Assembly (NCBI RefSeq): GCF_900185715.1
Contig: NZ_FYAS01000030.1
Span: forward strand, 186,001-250,000
Direction of reading: 5' to 3'
DNA length: 64,000 nt
From: Allobosea sp. CS1GBMeth4
GTDB taxonomy: Bacteria > Pseudomonadota > Alphaproteobacteria > Rhizobiales > Beijerinckiaceae
Every line of letters begins with the position of its first letter. Positions within the stretch are counted from its first letter, which is position 1. Positions 1-8,553 of the stretch are shown one piece after another. The translations under genes and the position numbers were made by a program. The notes under the pieces are model-generated. The model saw nothing but the letters and a program-made list of their open reading frames with translations. It did not search any database and had not been told where the DNA came from.

Positions 1-251
1 CGGCGCTTCGGCAATGCGGGAATTGCGGGCGGAGCCGGCCGCCGAATCCGACCAGGATGGGACCTGGCCCGGGATGCTCGCGTCATGGGCCGCCGCCACC
101 CTCCCGTCATCCTTCGGATCGCATCGGCGCAGGGCACCGAGGTTCGAGCGTGTCGGCCGCTCGGCGGCGCGCGGGCACATGATGCGGGTCGCGGAGCGTG
201 GTGGCACGATCCGGAGCGGGAGGATCGCCGACGCCGCGGCGAGGCACCGGA
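1..251. other. Left edge with no recognisable gene
   Basis: No reading frame here has the look of a real protein. The open frames are GC-driven and rich in Arg, Ala and Pro. It lies downstream of the btuD stop codon and may hold the 3' flank of a gene outside the window. Confidence 0.4.
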
Positions 252-1043
252 TCAGCGGCTCGGCCCGACCTCGCTCAGCGCCCGCCAGGGCAGGACGAAG
301 GCCTCGCCGTCGCAGGCGCCGCGCGCGACCCCGATGCCGAAGGCGCGGGCGAGATTGCCGTCGTCGAGCACCGCCGCCGGCACATCGTCGGCGAGGACGC
401 GCCCGCTTTCCAGCAGGACGAGCCGGTCGCAGAAGCGCCCGGCGAGCGAGAGGTCGTGCAGGGCGACGACGATGCCGGTGCCGCCCGAGGCGATCCGGCG
501 GAACAGCGCCATCGCCTCGAGTTGGTGACGCGGGTCGAGACCGACCAGCGGCTCGTCCGCGAGCAGCATCTCCGCCTCCACCGCCAGGGCCCGCGCCAGC
601 AGCACGCGCATGCGCTCGCCGCCGGAGAGCGTGTCGAGGCTGCGCCCGCGGAAGGCGTCCGCATCGGCCGCGGCGAAGGCGCGCCCGATCGCGGCCTTGT
701 CGGCTGCGGTGAGACCGGCGAAGGGGCGGCGATGCGGCAGGCGGCCGAGCGCGACGACCGCCTCCGCCCGCATCTGCCATTGAACGGTGCCGCCCTGGGC
801 GAGGAAGGCGAGGCGCCGGGCGAGCGTGCGGCGGCCCAGCCTGCCCGCCGACAGTCCGTCATAGAGCACCGTGCCGGCATCGGGCGGCAGCAGGTCGGCG
901 AGGACGCGCAGCAAGCTGGTCTTGCCGGCACCATTGGCGCCGATCAGGCCGACGAGCTCGCCCGGCCGCAGTGAAAGATCGATCCCGGCGAGGATCGGCC
1001 TGCCGGCCAGGGCGACCGTGACGCGGTTGGCTTCGATGCGCAT
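252..1043 (-). CDS. btuD: Cobalamin/heme-type ABC transporter, ATP-binding protein (BtuD-like)
   Basis: A 263-residue ATPase that powers the neighbouring permease. It has a Walker A motif (GANGAGKTS), the signature LSGGE, a Walker B ending LLADEP, and the switch histidine in ALHDLS, which is the FecE/BtuD order. The frame stays open far upstream, but the start at MRIEANRV is chosen because its ATG overlaps the permease TGA by one base (TGATG), giving translational coupling. It is the last gene of a btuB-F-C-D operon behind a cobalamin riboswitch. A heme or ferric-siderophore role is the family alternative. The riboswitch and the BtuB-like receptor favour vitamin B12. Confidence 0.85.
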   Translation of the reverse strand: MRIEANRVTVALAGRPILAGIDLSLRPGELVGLIGANGAGKTSLLRVLADLLPPDAGTVLYDGLSAGRLGRRTLARRLAFLAQGGTVQWQMRAEAVVALGRLPHRRPFAGLTAADKAAIGRAFAAADADAFRGRSLDTLSGGERMRVLLARALAVEAEMLLADEPLVGLDPRHQLEAMALFRRIASGGTGIVVALHDLSLAGRFCDRLVLLESGRVLADDVPAAVLDDGNLARAFGIGVARGACDGEAFVLPWRALSEVGPSR

Positions 1044-2068
1044 CACGCCTCCCGCCGCAGGCGCTGGATCAGGCCGAACAGGAAGGGCGCACCGATCAGG
1101 GCGGTGACGACGCCGAGCTTGAGCTCCGGCCGGATCGGCAGCAGCCGCAGCAGCGTATCGGCGGCCAGCAGCAGGCAGGCGCCGCCGAATCCGCTCGCCA
1201 GCAGCAGCCGGCCCGGCCTGTGGCCGACCAGCGGGCGCAGCAGATGCGGCACCACCAGCCCGACGAAGCCGATCGTGCCGGTGACGGCGACGGCGCTGCC
1301 GACCGCGAGCGCCGCCCCGCCGATCAGGCGGCCCCGCAGCCAGGAGAGCTCGAAGCCGAGGCTGCGCGCCGTGTCCTCGCCGAGGGTGAGGCCGTCGAGC
1401 GCCGGCGCGCAGGAGAGAAGCAGGGCCCAACCGGCCAGCATCAGCGGCAGCACGAGCCAGACATGGACGAGGCTGCGGTCGGCGAGCGAGCCCATCAGCC
1501 AGAACACGATCTCCAGGGCGGCGTAGGGATTGGGTGTGAGGTTGAGCGCCAGCGCGGTCATCGCCCCGGCGAAGCTGTTGAGCGCGACGCCGGCCAGGAT
1601 CAGCGTCATCGTCCCCGCGCCCCGGCCATTGAGCGAGAACAGCAGGACGACGGCGAGCAGGGCCCCGGCGATGCCGCCGAGCGGCAGGGCGAGCGCGAAG
1701 GCGCCGGCAAAGCCGGAATAGAACATGGTGACGGCGCCGAAGGCCGCGGCGCCGGAGATGCCGACGACGCCTGGCTCGGCCAGCGGGTTGCGCAGGAGTC
1801 CTTGCATCGCCGCACCGGCGAGGCCGAGGCTGAAGCCGACCAGAGCGCCGAGGACGGCGCGCGGCAGGCGTAGCTCGACGAGCACCAGTGCCGGCAGGCT
1901 CTGCCGCCCGGCGAACCAGTCGCCGAGCGCGACGGCAAGGTCGAGCTCGGCATAGCCGACCGCGAGCGACAGCGCGGCCATGGCGAGCGTGGCGGCGGCG
2001 AGCAGCCCGACCAGCCGCCAATAGGAGAGCCGATCGGATGCGGATGAGGGCATGGCCGCTGTGCTCAT
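1043..2068 (-). CDS. btuC: FecCD-family ABC permease, probable cobalamin uptake (BtuC-like)
   Basis: A 341-residue integral membrane protein of the FecCD/BtuC family, about the usual length and with many hydrophobic segments. Typical motifs are LVELRLPRAVLG near residue 70, GLLRNPLAEPGVVGISGAA, and the late GLVVPHLLR segment that precedes the ATPase-contact helix. The start MSTAAMPSS is chosen because its ATG overlaps the stop of the upstream binding-protein gene (ATGA). It forms the inner-membrane channel for the substrate delivered by the BtuF-like protein and works with the ATPase encoded just downstream. Confidence 0.88.
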   Translation of the reverse strand: MSTAAMPSSASDRLSYWRLVGLLAAATLAMAALSLAVGYAELDLAVALGDWFAGRQSLPALVLVELRLPRAVLGALVGFSLGLAGAAMQGLLRNPLAEPGVVGISGAAAFGAVTMFYSGFAGAFALALPLGGIAGALLAVVLLFSLNGRGAGTMTLILAGVALNSFAGAMTALALNLTPNPYAALEIVFWLMGSLADRSLVHVWLVLPLMLAGWALLLSCAPALDGLTLGEDTARSLGFELSWLRGRLIGGAALAVGSAVAVTGTIGFVGLVVPHLLRPLVGHRPGRLLLASGFGGACLLLAADTLLRLLPIRPELKLGVVTALIGAPFLFGLIQRLRREA

Positions 2069-3183
2069 GGCATGCTTCCGGCCGGCGTCGGCGCGGCTGC
2101 GTCGAGCAGCAGTTCGATCGCATCGACCACTGCCGGACCGGCGCAGGTCCAGAGCTTTGCCGGCAACGCGACGAGCTTCAGCCGGCCGCCGAGGCTGGCG
2201 AGAACCGGGTGATGCAGCAGCTCGTGCGCAAGCGAAGGCGGCCCGTCCGCCGCGGCGTCGAGGATCAGGAGGTCCGCCCGCCCGAGCGCGACGGTTTCGA
2301 GCGCGATCTGGCTGTAATCGTCGATGCCGAGCTCGGCGGCGAGATTGGTCAGCCCCGCCGCCGTCAGGATCTCGTCGACGAGGGAGCCGCGCCCAGTAGT
2401 GAAGCCGTTGGGGCGCAGCACGATGGCGCGGGGACGCTCCGGGCGCGGCCGCACGGCGAGCGCCGCCAGCCGCGCGTCGATCTCGGCGATCAGCGCCTCG
2501 CCGCGGGCGGACTCGCCGAGCAGCTTCGCCATGTCGCGGATCTGCTCGCGCATCCCGGCGAGGCTGCTCGGCACGGGAAACTCCCTGACGGTCATGCCGA
2601 CCCGCTTCAGCAGCGCCACCGTGCCGCGCGTGGTATGGGCGCCTGCCACGACGAGGTCGGGCTTTCGCGCCAGCACCTCCTCGACCAGCCCGTGATTGGC
2701 CGGGATCGTGCGGGCGAGCCCCGCCATGTTGGCGTTGCGCGGGTCCTGCGACAGCCAGGTCACCGAGGCGACGTGCTCGGGCGCGGCGAGCCGCAGCACC
2801 AGCTCGTCCGTGCACAGGTTGAGCGAGACGATGCGCTGCGGCTGCGCGGGTGTGTCGTCGGCATGGGTGGCGGCATTCGCGGCCACCAGGCAGAGAACAG
2901 CCGCACTCAGACGGAGAACGGTCTGCTGAAGAGTCGTCAGTAAGCGATGGCGGCAAGAGCATCCGCGGGGAACCCCTCTCCCGGATGGGAGAGGGGCAGG
3001 GGTGAGGGACCGCCGCTGATTATTGGCGCGCGACGGCACCGCTGCGACTTCAATGGGCGAGGGCAGGCCCTCATCCCTGCCCTTCTCCCACACGGGAGAA
3101 GGCTTCCCCGCGTTCTTCATCGGACGACCCGGGTCATCTTTCGCCACAAGGGCGGGCATGACGGCGGAGCTCGACAGCCTCAC
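2065..3183 (-). CDS. btuF: Periplasmic cobalamin-binding protein (BtuF/FecB-like), unusual 5' end
   Basis: Residues from about 110 on read as a BtuF/TroA-fold binding protein: QRIVSLNLCTDELVLRLA, then VTWLSQDPRNANMAG, a long central helix, and FTTGRGSLVDEILTAAGL. A secretion signal can be recognised (LRLSAAVLCLVAANAATHA), but no ATG, GTG or TTG stands directly before it in frame. The open frame continues back through a REP-like palindromic element to a GTG that overlaps the btuB stop by four bases (GTGA). Either the real product carries a repeat-encoded N-terminus, or a rare start such as CTG is used near 2940. The gene lies between btuB and btuC. Confidence 0.75.
   Translation of the reverse strand: MRLSSSAVMPALVAKDDPGRPMKNAGKPSPVWEKGRDEGLPSPIEVAAVPSRANNQRRSLTPAPLPSGRGVPRGCSCRHRLLTTLQQTVLRLSAAVLCLVAANAATHADDTPAQPQRIVSLNLCTDELVLRLAAPEHVASVTWLSQDPRNANMAGLARTIPANHGLVEEVLARKPDLVVAGAHTTRGTVALLKRVGMTVREFPVPSSLAGMREQIRDMAKLLGESARGEALIAEIDARLAALAVRPRPERPRAIVLRPNGFTTGRGSLVDEILTAAGLTNLAAELGIDDYSQIALETVALGRADLLILDAAADGPPSLAHELLHHPVLASLGGRLKLVALPAKLWTCAGPAVVDAIELLLDAAAPTPAGSMP
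2970..3105. repeat. REP-type palindromic repeat, copy A
   Basis: Two GC-rich hairpins frame a short spacer. One has arms at 2973-2982 and 2987-2996 (CCCCTCTCCC and its complement). The other has arms at 3081-3089 and 3094-3102. The segment next to the second hairpin (3058-3079) recurs in inverted orientation beside 12795. The element sits between btuB and the btuF signal peptide and is open in the btuF frame. Confidence 0.7.
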
Positions 3184-5123
3184 AGGCTCACCCTGACACC
3201 ACCGAAAGCCCCGAGGCCAGGCACGAGGAAACCGACCGGGTTCTCGTGGCGCTTGTCGAACAGGTTGTCGACGCGGCCGAACAGGGTGAACCGATCGTCG
3301 ACCCTGTAATCGGCGGCGAGGTTGACGATCGTCGCGCCGGGTGCGCGCAGGCGCGGGATCGAGAAGTCGCGATTCCCGTCCATGCGCGCCCCGAGATGGA
3401 TCAGCGTCGCCGACAGGGTCAGCTTCTCGACCGGGTTCCAGCGCGCGGTGACGCTGAGCTTGTGGCGCGGCCGGCGCAGCAGCTCCTGGCGGGCCGTCTC
3501 GTCCTTGGCGAGGGTGAAGGTGTAGTCGGCCCGGACCTTGAGCTGCGGCGTCAGCTCCAGAGCCGCGAAGGCCTCGACGCCTTTTGTCGTGGCGCGGCCG
3601 ACGTTGTCGTAGGAGGTGAAGCTGCGATTGGTCAGGATCAGCTCGTCGATGTCGTTGTGGAACCAGGTCGCACCGAAATTGACCTGTCCGTTCAGCAATG
3701 GCTGCTCGAAGCCGAGATCCCAGCCGCGGCTCTGCTCCGGCTTCAGGTCGGGATTGCCGTGGAAATCATAGGCCGGGCGTGAATCGCTGAAGCGCTCGCT
3801 CAGCGTCGGCGCCTTGAAACCGGTGCCGTAGCTCGCCTTCAGCTTGGTGTCGGTGCCTGGCATGATGAAGACCGGTGCGATGCGATAGGTGGTGTGGCCG
3901 CCGAACTCGTCGTCGTGATCGTAGCGGATGTTCGCGACGGTGAAGAAGCGCTCGCTCCAGTTCGACTGCCATTCGAGGAAGGCGCCCCTGTTGCCGCTCG
4001 AAACGGCCTTGTTGGGCGTGTCGAAGCGCTCGTTCTCGTATTGCAGGCCCATGGCGAGCGTCTGGCCCTGCGTGATCTTCAGGTCGCCGCGCCAGTCGTA
4101 TTTGATGCGCTCGCCGAGATTCTCAGCTGGCAGGCCGAGGATGCCGAAGGCGTCCGGGCGGCGGTTGGAGCGATCCTGGTTGCTGTAGGACAGGCCGAAG
4201 CGGTTGACGAAGCGCCCGTCCAGCGGGTCCCAGACGATCTCGCCGCGGGTGAAGGCCTGGCGATCGTTCTGGCTGGAGCGGAACGAATCCGGCCGGCTCG
4301 GAAAACCGGAATCGCCGGTGAACAGCAAGTGCCCGTCGCTGTAGCGGCCGACCCAGCTGGCGCTCAGCGTGTCTGTCAGACTGGCGCCGAGACGGGCGGA
4401 ATAGCTCCAGTTGTCGTAACCGTCCGGATTGCGCCGCCGGCCGGCGGGAACCAGCCGCGCCGGCGTGACCGGGCTCGAATCCGAGCGGAAACGGCTGACG
4501 CCGAAAGCGTAGTCGAAGCGATCATTGCCGCCGCTGAGGCCGAGGCTCTGGTTGAAGCTGCCGTAGGAGCCGGCCTCGACCGAGGCCGCCAGCTTCGGCG
4601 GTCCCTCGCCGCGCCTCGTCGTGATCGCGATGACGCCGCCGAGCGCATTGGCGCCGTAGAGGCCGCTCTGCGGGCCGCGCAGCACCTCGATCCGCTCGAT
4701 GTCGCTGGTCAGCATCTGGCCGAAATCGAAGGCGCGGTTCGGCGCCGAGGGGTCGCTCACATCGATGCCGTCGACCAGCACCTTGACGTGGTTCGCATTG
4801 GTGCCGCGCATGAAGACCGAGCTCTGCCCGCCCGGCCCGCCGGTCTGGACGAGGTTGAGGCCGGGCACGGCGGCGAGCGCCTGCGGCAGGGTCCGGTGCT
4901 GCTGGCGCTCGATCTCCTCGGCCGTGACGACGGTGACCGAGCTGGCGATCTCCCGGGTCGGCGTCGGCACGCCGGTCGGGCTGACGACCACCTCGTCGAG
5001 GGCGATCGGCTGCTCGCCGGATTGTGCCGGCGCCGGAAGCGGCCTCAGCATGGCCGAGGCGGCGAGCAGGGAAAGAGCGAAGGGCGGACGCCCGCTCCTG
5101 GCGGGTTTTGGCAAGCGAATCAC
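3180..5123 (-). CDS. btuB: TonB-dependent vitamin B12 receptor (BtuB-like)
   Basis: A 647-residue outer-membrane receptor. The start is GTG, with GAGG 7-8 bases before it. Residues 1-34 form a signal peptide ending PAPAQS. A TonB-box-like stretch (DEVVVSPTG) follows, then the plug domain (VPGLNLVQTGG, VLVDGIDVSDPS, IEVLRGPQSGLYGANALGG), and finally the 22-strand barrel ending in FGRVDNLFDKRHENP and a C-terminal leucine. Its leader contains a cobalamin riboswitch, which strongly supports B12 or a corrinoid as ligand over a siderophore. It is the first gene of the operon, and its TGA overlaps the GTG that opens the btuF frame. Confidence 0.9.
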   Translation of the reverse strand: MIRLPKPARSGRPPFALSLLAASAMLRPLPAPAQSGEQPIALDEVVVSPTGVPTPTREIASSVTVVTAEEIERQQHRTLPQALAAVPGLNLVQTGGPGGQSSVFMRGTNANHVKVLVDGIDVSDPSAPNRAFDFGQMLTSDIERIEVLRGPQSGLYGANALGGVIAITTRRGEGPPKLAASVEAGSYGSFNQSLGLSGGNDRFDYAFGVSRFRSDSSPVTPARLVPAGRRRNPDGYDNWSYSARLGASLTDTLSASWVGRYSDGHLLFTGDSGFPSRPDSFRSSQNDRQAFTRGEIVWDPLDGRFVNRFGLSYSNQDRSNRRPDAFGILGLPAENLGERIKYDWRGDLKITQGQTLAMGLQYENERFDTPNKAVSSGNRGAFLEWQSNWSERFFTVANIRYDHDDEFGGHTTYRIAPVFIMPGTDTKLKASYGTGFKAPTLSERFSDSRPAYDFHGNPDLKPEQSRGWDLGFEQPLLNGQVNFGATWFHNDIDELILTNRSFTSYDNVGRATTKGVEAFAALELTPQLKVRADYTFTLAKDETARQELLRRPRHKLSVTARWNPVEKLTLSATLIHLGARMDGNRDFSIPRLRAPGATIVNLAADYRVDDRFTLFGRVDNLFDKRHENPVGFLVPGLGAFGGVRVSL

Positions 5124-5137
5124 GGGAAACCTCGGCG

Positions 5138-5160
5138 GGTGACGTCAGTGGCACGTCACC
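5138..5160 (-). promoter_or_regulatory. Perfect hairpin just upstream of the btuB ribosome-binding site
   Basis: Eight-base arms GGTGACGT and ACGTCACC enclose the seven-base loop GCCACTG (RNA sense). The 3' arm ends 14 bases before the GTG start, and GAGG lies in between. The loop equals the B12-box heptamer of the riboswitch upstream. It is placed where a translation-control stem would act. Confidence 0.5.
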
Positions 5161-5258
5161 GCGAACGAGATGCTCCGCTGCGCTCCCGCAGCCGGGCGCG
5201 CAAAGGTCCATCACCCATCAGCGCACCCCGGCCGATGTGTTCGCGTGTGACCACGGCT

Positions 5259-5432
5259 GACGGCAGGTCTCCTGGCTCGCGGGTCGCCGCCTTTCGCCGC
5301 CTTCCCAGGTCCGAGGCCCCAGTGGCGCATGGCGAAAGGCTCGCCGCTTACAGTTGCGGGGGCAGCCGCAGCATGAGGCGGCCAGGCCACCCGCACTGCG
5401 TTCCCTTTTGATCCCGTGAGGGAACCGTCGCG
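5259..5432 (-). promoter_or_regulatory. Cobalamin riboswitch (adenosylcobalamin-type)
   Basis: Read on the minus strand, the conserved blocks occur in canonical order: a GGGAAC segment, then GCCCCCGCAACTGTAAGCGG, the B12 box GCCACTG, a GGGAAGGCGGCGA block, and the closing GAGCCAGGAGACCTGCC. The element lies about 135 bases ahead of the btuB start. By family knowledge it represses the downstream gene when coenzyme B12 is plentiful. The mechanism is probably translational, since a hairpin sits at the ribosome-binding site and no T-run terminator is visible. Confidence 0.93.
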
Positions 5433-5439
5433 AAGACGG

Positions 5440-5743
5440 GTAAGGCCGAAATCCGGCGGGGTCAATTCGGCGGAGCGATGCTCCTCATCTCGCCCGCCGG
5501 CCAGCGCTCGCGACGACTCGACGCCTTGAGTTCCCACGTCCCGCCGGCCTCGGCGGCAGGGCCGGGCGCCTGCACTTGGGCAGCGAAGCCGCAATGACGT
5601 CGCACCCGCGCGGCTCGGCTCGGGCGGTCGGCGCGCGTTCGGCCGCCTGATCGAGGTGATGGTGCAGCAGGCCCATCGCCTCCTCGGTATCGAGCGCGTC
5701 GATCGGCAGGTCGTGCGCGTCGATCGCGCGTTCCGGGCGGTTC
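5440..5743. other. Unassigned intergenic stretch upstream of the B12 riboswitch
   Basis: About 300 bases lie between the riboswitch and the outer-membrane protein gene. The minus strand near 5600-5720 has third-position GC bias and reads IDAHDLPIDALDTEEAMGLL, which looks like decayed coding sequence, but no start, domain or complete frame is visible. The btuB promoter must also lie here. Its -35/-10 could not be placed. Confidence 0.4.
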
Positions 5744-6640
5744 TCAGAAACTGTAGGCCGCCTTCACCTTCACCAGATGCTGGCTGAAACTGGTGACGTC
5801 GAGATCGCCCGGAACGCCCTTGGCCTTGCCTGCGATCTGAACATTATAGGCCGCCGAGATGGCGAACTGCTTGGTCGCCTGCCAGAAGACGCCGGGCCCG
5901 GCGAAGGTGGCGTAGCCGGCCTCCTTGCCGAAGCCGAGAGCGTCGTGGCGGCGCTGATGGCGCACCTCGCCGCTGAGATAGAGCCCGTCGAGCACCTGCC
6001 AGGCGACCGAGCCGCCGACCGTGAAGGTCGAGGAGCGCAGATTGGGGCTGGGCCCGGTCCAGGTCAGGTCATGCGAGAGATTGAGCGCGGCGTAGAGCTT
6101 GCCGGGGACGAGCGTCCTGTCCGCGAAGAGCCGGATGCCGGTGTTGTAGGCCGTGAAGTTGCCGGCGCCGGTCGGGTCGAGGCGGTTGAAGCTGGGATCG
6201 ACCACGACGGTCAGGCCGATGCCGTGCAGGTCGCGGCCGAGCAGGCGGTACTTCATCTCGACGCCGGCGCCGGCACTGCGGCTGTCCGCCTTGGCGCCGG
6301 CGACGCTGGCGTCGCTGAAACCGCCGAGCAGGTAAGGGCCGATCTCGAAGCAGGGGAAGAGGCCGTAGGAGCCCTGGAGCTGCAGCCCATGCGCGGCCTG
6401 GCGGCCATCGCGGATGCCGAAGCCGCCGCCATAGGTCAGGCTCGCGCCGAGGGAACCGACCTCGGCGACGTCCGAGCCGGTGGTGAAGCCGAACGCGTCG
6501 GTCGGGATGCCCTCGCTCTCGGTGCAGGCCGAGAGCACCGGCGGCACGGCCGGGACGCCCTTGCGCGCGGGAAGGTCCGCGGCGAAGCCGGGCGTGAGCA
6601 GGCTTGAGACGGCGAGAGCGAAGGCGGCGGGCTTCAGCAA
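5744..6640 (-). CDS. Outer-membrane beta-barrel protein of unknown function
   Basis: A 298-residue protein with a signal peptide ending LTPGFA and the mature end ADLPARKG, a typical alphaproteobacterial porin-like leader. Alternating amphipathic strands follow, ending in KVKAAYSF with the terminal Phe expected for BAM-dependent insertion. The start chosen is TTG at 6640, with AGGA about ten bases upstream, so that the signal peptide begins MLKPAAFAL. An earlier in-frame TTG at 6676 would put translation start inside an inverted repeat resembling a Fur/Mur box. No ligand can be assigned. If the operator is real, the gene responds to iron or manganese. Confidence 0.7.
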   Translation of the reverse strand: MLKPAAFALAVSSLLTPGFAADLPARKGVPAVPPVLSACTESEGIPTDAFGFTTGSDVAEVGSLGASLTYGGGFGIRDGRQAAHGLQLQGSYGLFPCFEIGPYLLGGFSDASVAGAKADSRSAGAGVEMKYRLLGRDLHGIGLTVVVDPSFNRLDPTGAGNFTAYNTGIRLFADRTLVPGKLYAALNLSHDLTWTGPSPNLRSSTFTVGGSVAWQVLDGLYLSGEVRHQRRHDALGFGKEAGYATFAGPGVFWQATKQFAISAAYNVQIAGKAKGVPGDLDVTSFSQHLVKVKAAYSF

Positions 6641-6677
6641 GGCTGGCGATCCTGTTGGTGGCTGCACCTTACGCAAA

Positions 6678-6692
6678 TGCGAATTAGTCGCA
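6678..6692. promoter_or_regulatory. Candidate Fur/Mur-type metal-responsive operator
   Basis: The perfect inverted repeat TGCGA-ATTAG-TCGCA sits in wider context TTGCGACTAATTCGCA on the coding strand, matching the general shape of alphaproteobacterial Fur/Mur boxes recalled from the literature. It lies about 38 bases upstream of the chosen start of the barrel-protein gene. Confidence 0.42.
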
Positions 6693-6756
6693 ATACGAGG
6701 CCGCCGGCCGCAGGATCATATTGTTACATTGTTGCGGGCGAGCAACAGCGGCCCGT

Positions 6757-7332
6757 TCAGTCTTGGGAGCCCAGGGCGCGCAGCCGCGCAAAGGCGATGG
6801 GCGCGATCCCGGCCAGCTCTGCGACGGGCTTCCAGGCGGCGGCATGCACCTCCTCCTCCTGTGCGACGAGGGGCAAGGCCGGATCGGCGATGAAGAGATA
6901 TTGCAGGTCGTGATGGATGTGCGGCGGCTCGCCCCGGCGCGGATTGCCGGGGACCTCGTGGCTGTCGATGGCGAAGGGTGTATCGGCGCCGCCATGCCAG
7001 AGATGCAGCCCCAGCCCGGAGACGCCGGTCTCCTCGACGGCTTCGCGCGCCGCCGATTCGTGGAAGCAGGCGGCCGGCTCGTAATGCCCGCCGGGCTGGA
7101 GCCAGCGGCCGATCACGACATGGTCGATCAGCAGCACCCTGGCATAGTCGGGCGACAGCACGAGGGCGCTGGTAGTGACATGGCCCGGCAGGGTCTCGCG
7201 TGCCTCGAGCGCATGGCGTTCGGCGATCTGCCAGCGCAGCAGCGCCAGGCGCTCGCGCGGGCCGGCGACCTCGGCGAGATAGCGGGAGACGAGAGAATCG
7301 AGGCGGTCGAGGAAGTCCATGGTCCTTGCCAT
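6757..7332 (-). CDS. Nudix hydrolase
   Basis: A 191-residue Nudix-fold protein, predicted to cleave a nucleoside diphosphate linked to another group. The Nudix box starts at GHYEPA and its metal-binding core REAVEETGV is intact. The conserved Glu at box position 7 is Ala, with a Glu three residues earlier, a variation seen in some subfamilies. The family strands LLIDHVVIGRWLQPGG lie before the box. Two in-frame ATGs (7332 and 7320) are possible. The minus-strand neighbours have unrelated functions, so the substrate cannot be deduced. Confidence 0.82.
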   Translation of the reverse strand: MARTMDFLDRLDSLVSRYLAEVAGPRERLALLRWQIAERHALEARETLPGHVTTSALVLSPDYARVLLIDHVVIGRWLQPGGHYEPAACFHESAAREAVEETGVSGLGLHLWHGGADTPFAIDSHEVPGNPRRGEPPHIHHDLQYLFIADPALPLVAQEEEVHAAAWKPVAELAGIAPIAFARLRALGSQD

Positions 7333-7372
7333 CGCATGTCGGGGAATGGCGGTGAAGGCCGGCGGCCCCGCC

Positions 7373-8401
7373 TCAGCGCAGCCTCAGCCGGTATTCCTCG
7401 AACCCGCCGTTCCTCACCCCGTCATAGCCGACGAGCACGCGCAATTCGTCACGCTTCTGCGCCAGAACGGTGAGCGCCTCGGCCTTTGCGGGCTTGCGCG
7501 GCGGCAGTTCGCCGAGTTCGCGGACGGAGGCCGGATCGGCCGGATCGAGCAGCAGGACCGCATAGGGCACGTCCTGCTCCTGCGCCGGGCCGACGAGGAC
7601 GAGGAGCCGGCCATCGGCGAGCGCAGCGAGGTCGCGCACGCCGCGCTGCGCCCCGGCTGCGAAGGCGAGGAGTTGCGGCTTACCCGCCGCCGGCTCGCTG
7701 CCCGGCTTGAACAATTCGGCGACGCTGCCGCCGACCAGGAAGGCGCGGCCGGCGAGCGAGGGCGCGCGCAGGCCGAGCCAGAGCCGGTCGCCGACCACAG
7801 CGAGCCCCTCGATGTTGAGCCCGTTGCCCGTCTCGTCGAGCGTCTTGCCGAGATAGGGCGCGACCTCGCCCGCTGCGGCGAGCAGATCGGCGACGCGCCA
7901 GCTCAGTTCGGGAGCGCCGGCCTCGCCGGTGCCGGCTGCGATCCGGGCCAGCAGGAAGGAGGACGGGCGATATTCGCCGCTATGGCGCGAGCAGCCATGC
8001 GAGCCGACGACATAGAATTGGCGATCGGCGAAGGCGACGCCCTCGCCGTCGAACTCGCCGAAGCTGCCCTGCCTGGGGCAGCCGACCGTCGGCTGGCGCC
8101 CGCGCGCGCCGGCCGGCGCGCCCTCCCCGATCAGCGGCAGGCTGCGTCCGGGGCTGATCGTCCCCTGCGCCAGCGTCGCGAACTGGGCCGCCCGGCTCTC
8201 GTCGTTGACGACGAGGCAGCGCCATTCGGCGCCGGCCGGCGGAAGGCAGGCGATGCCGCTGATATCCCTGGCGGCCTTGCGCTTCTTGCCGGCGAAGTCG
8301 GAGGCGGTCTCGATCCTGCGCTCGGGCTTCAGCGGCTCGGCGAGCAGCGCGCTCGTCGCGAGCAGGCCGAGCGCGAGGGCGGACAGGAACGCGAGCCGCA
8401 T
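7373..8401 (-). CDS. DUF3616 family secreted protein
   Basis: A 342-residue protein with an N-terminal signal peptide (LSALALGLLATSALLAEP). The mature part has the repeated hydrophobic-Gly strands of a propeller-like fold: ISGIACLPP, FGEFDGEGVAFADRQFYVVGSHG, LNIEGLAVVGDRLWLGLRAP, VRDLAALADGRLLVLVGP. These match the DUF3616 pattern as remembered. Function is unknown; it is probably periplasmic. It lies 40 bases upstream of the Nudix gene on the same strand, and the two may be co-transcribed. Confidence 0.72.
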   Translation of the reverse strand: MRLAFLSALALGLLATSALLAEPLKPERRIETASDFAGKKRKAARDISGIACLPPAGAEWRCLVVNDESRAAQFATLAQGTISPGRSLPLIGEGAPAGARGRQPTVGCPRQGSFGEFDGEGVAFADRQFYVVGSHGCSRHSGEYRPSSFLLARIAAGTGEAGAPELSWRVADLLAAAGEVAPYLGKTLDETGNGLNIEGLAVVGDRLWLGLRAPSLAGRAFLVGGSVAELFKPGSEPAAGKPQLLAFAAGAQRGVRDLAALADGRLLVLVGPAQEQDVPYAVLLLDPADPASVRELGELPPRKPAKAEALTVLAQKRDELRVLVGYDGVRNGGFEEYRLRLR

Positions 8402-8553
8402 GGTCTTGCTCCGATGGAGAGAAGGGAAATGGCGGTGCCGCGGCGAATTTCAAAGGTCCGAGAGCAAAGGAGAAGTCTCTGCGGGGACGGATGGTGAATT
8501 GATCCCCGTGCTCTGGCAGGCCCGATCATACGCGTCGGGAAAAGGGAATCGTC

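Noticed and set aside
5560-5740. A broken gene on the minus strand (IDAHDLPIDALDTEEAMG...)
   Set aside because: The coding-like stretch is too short, lacks a start and matches no family I recognise, so it is noted only as unassigned sequence.
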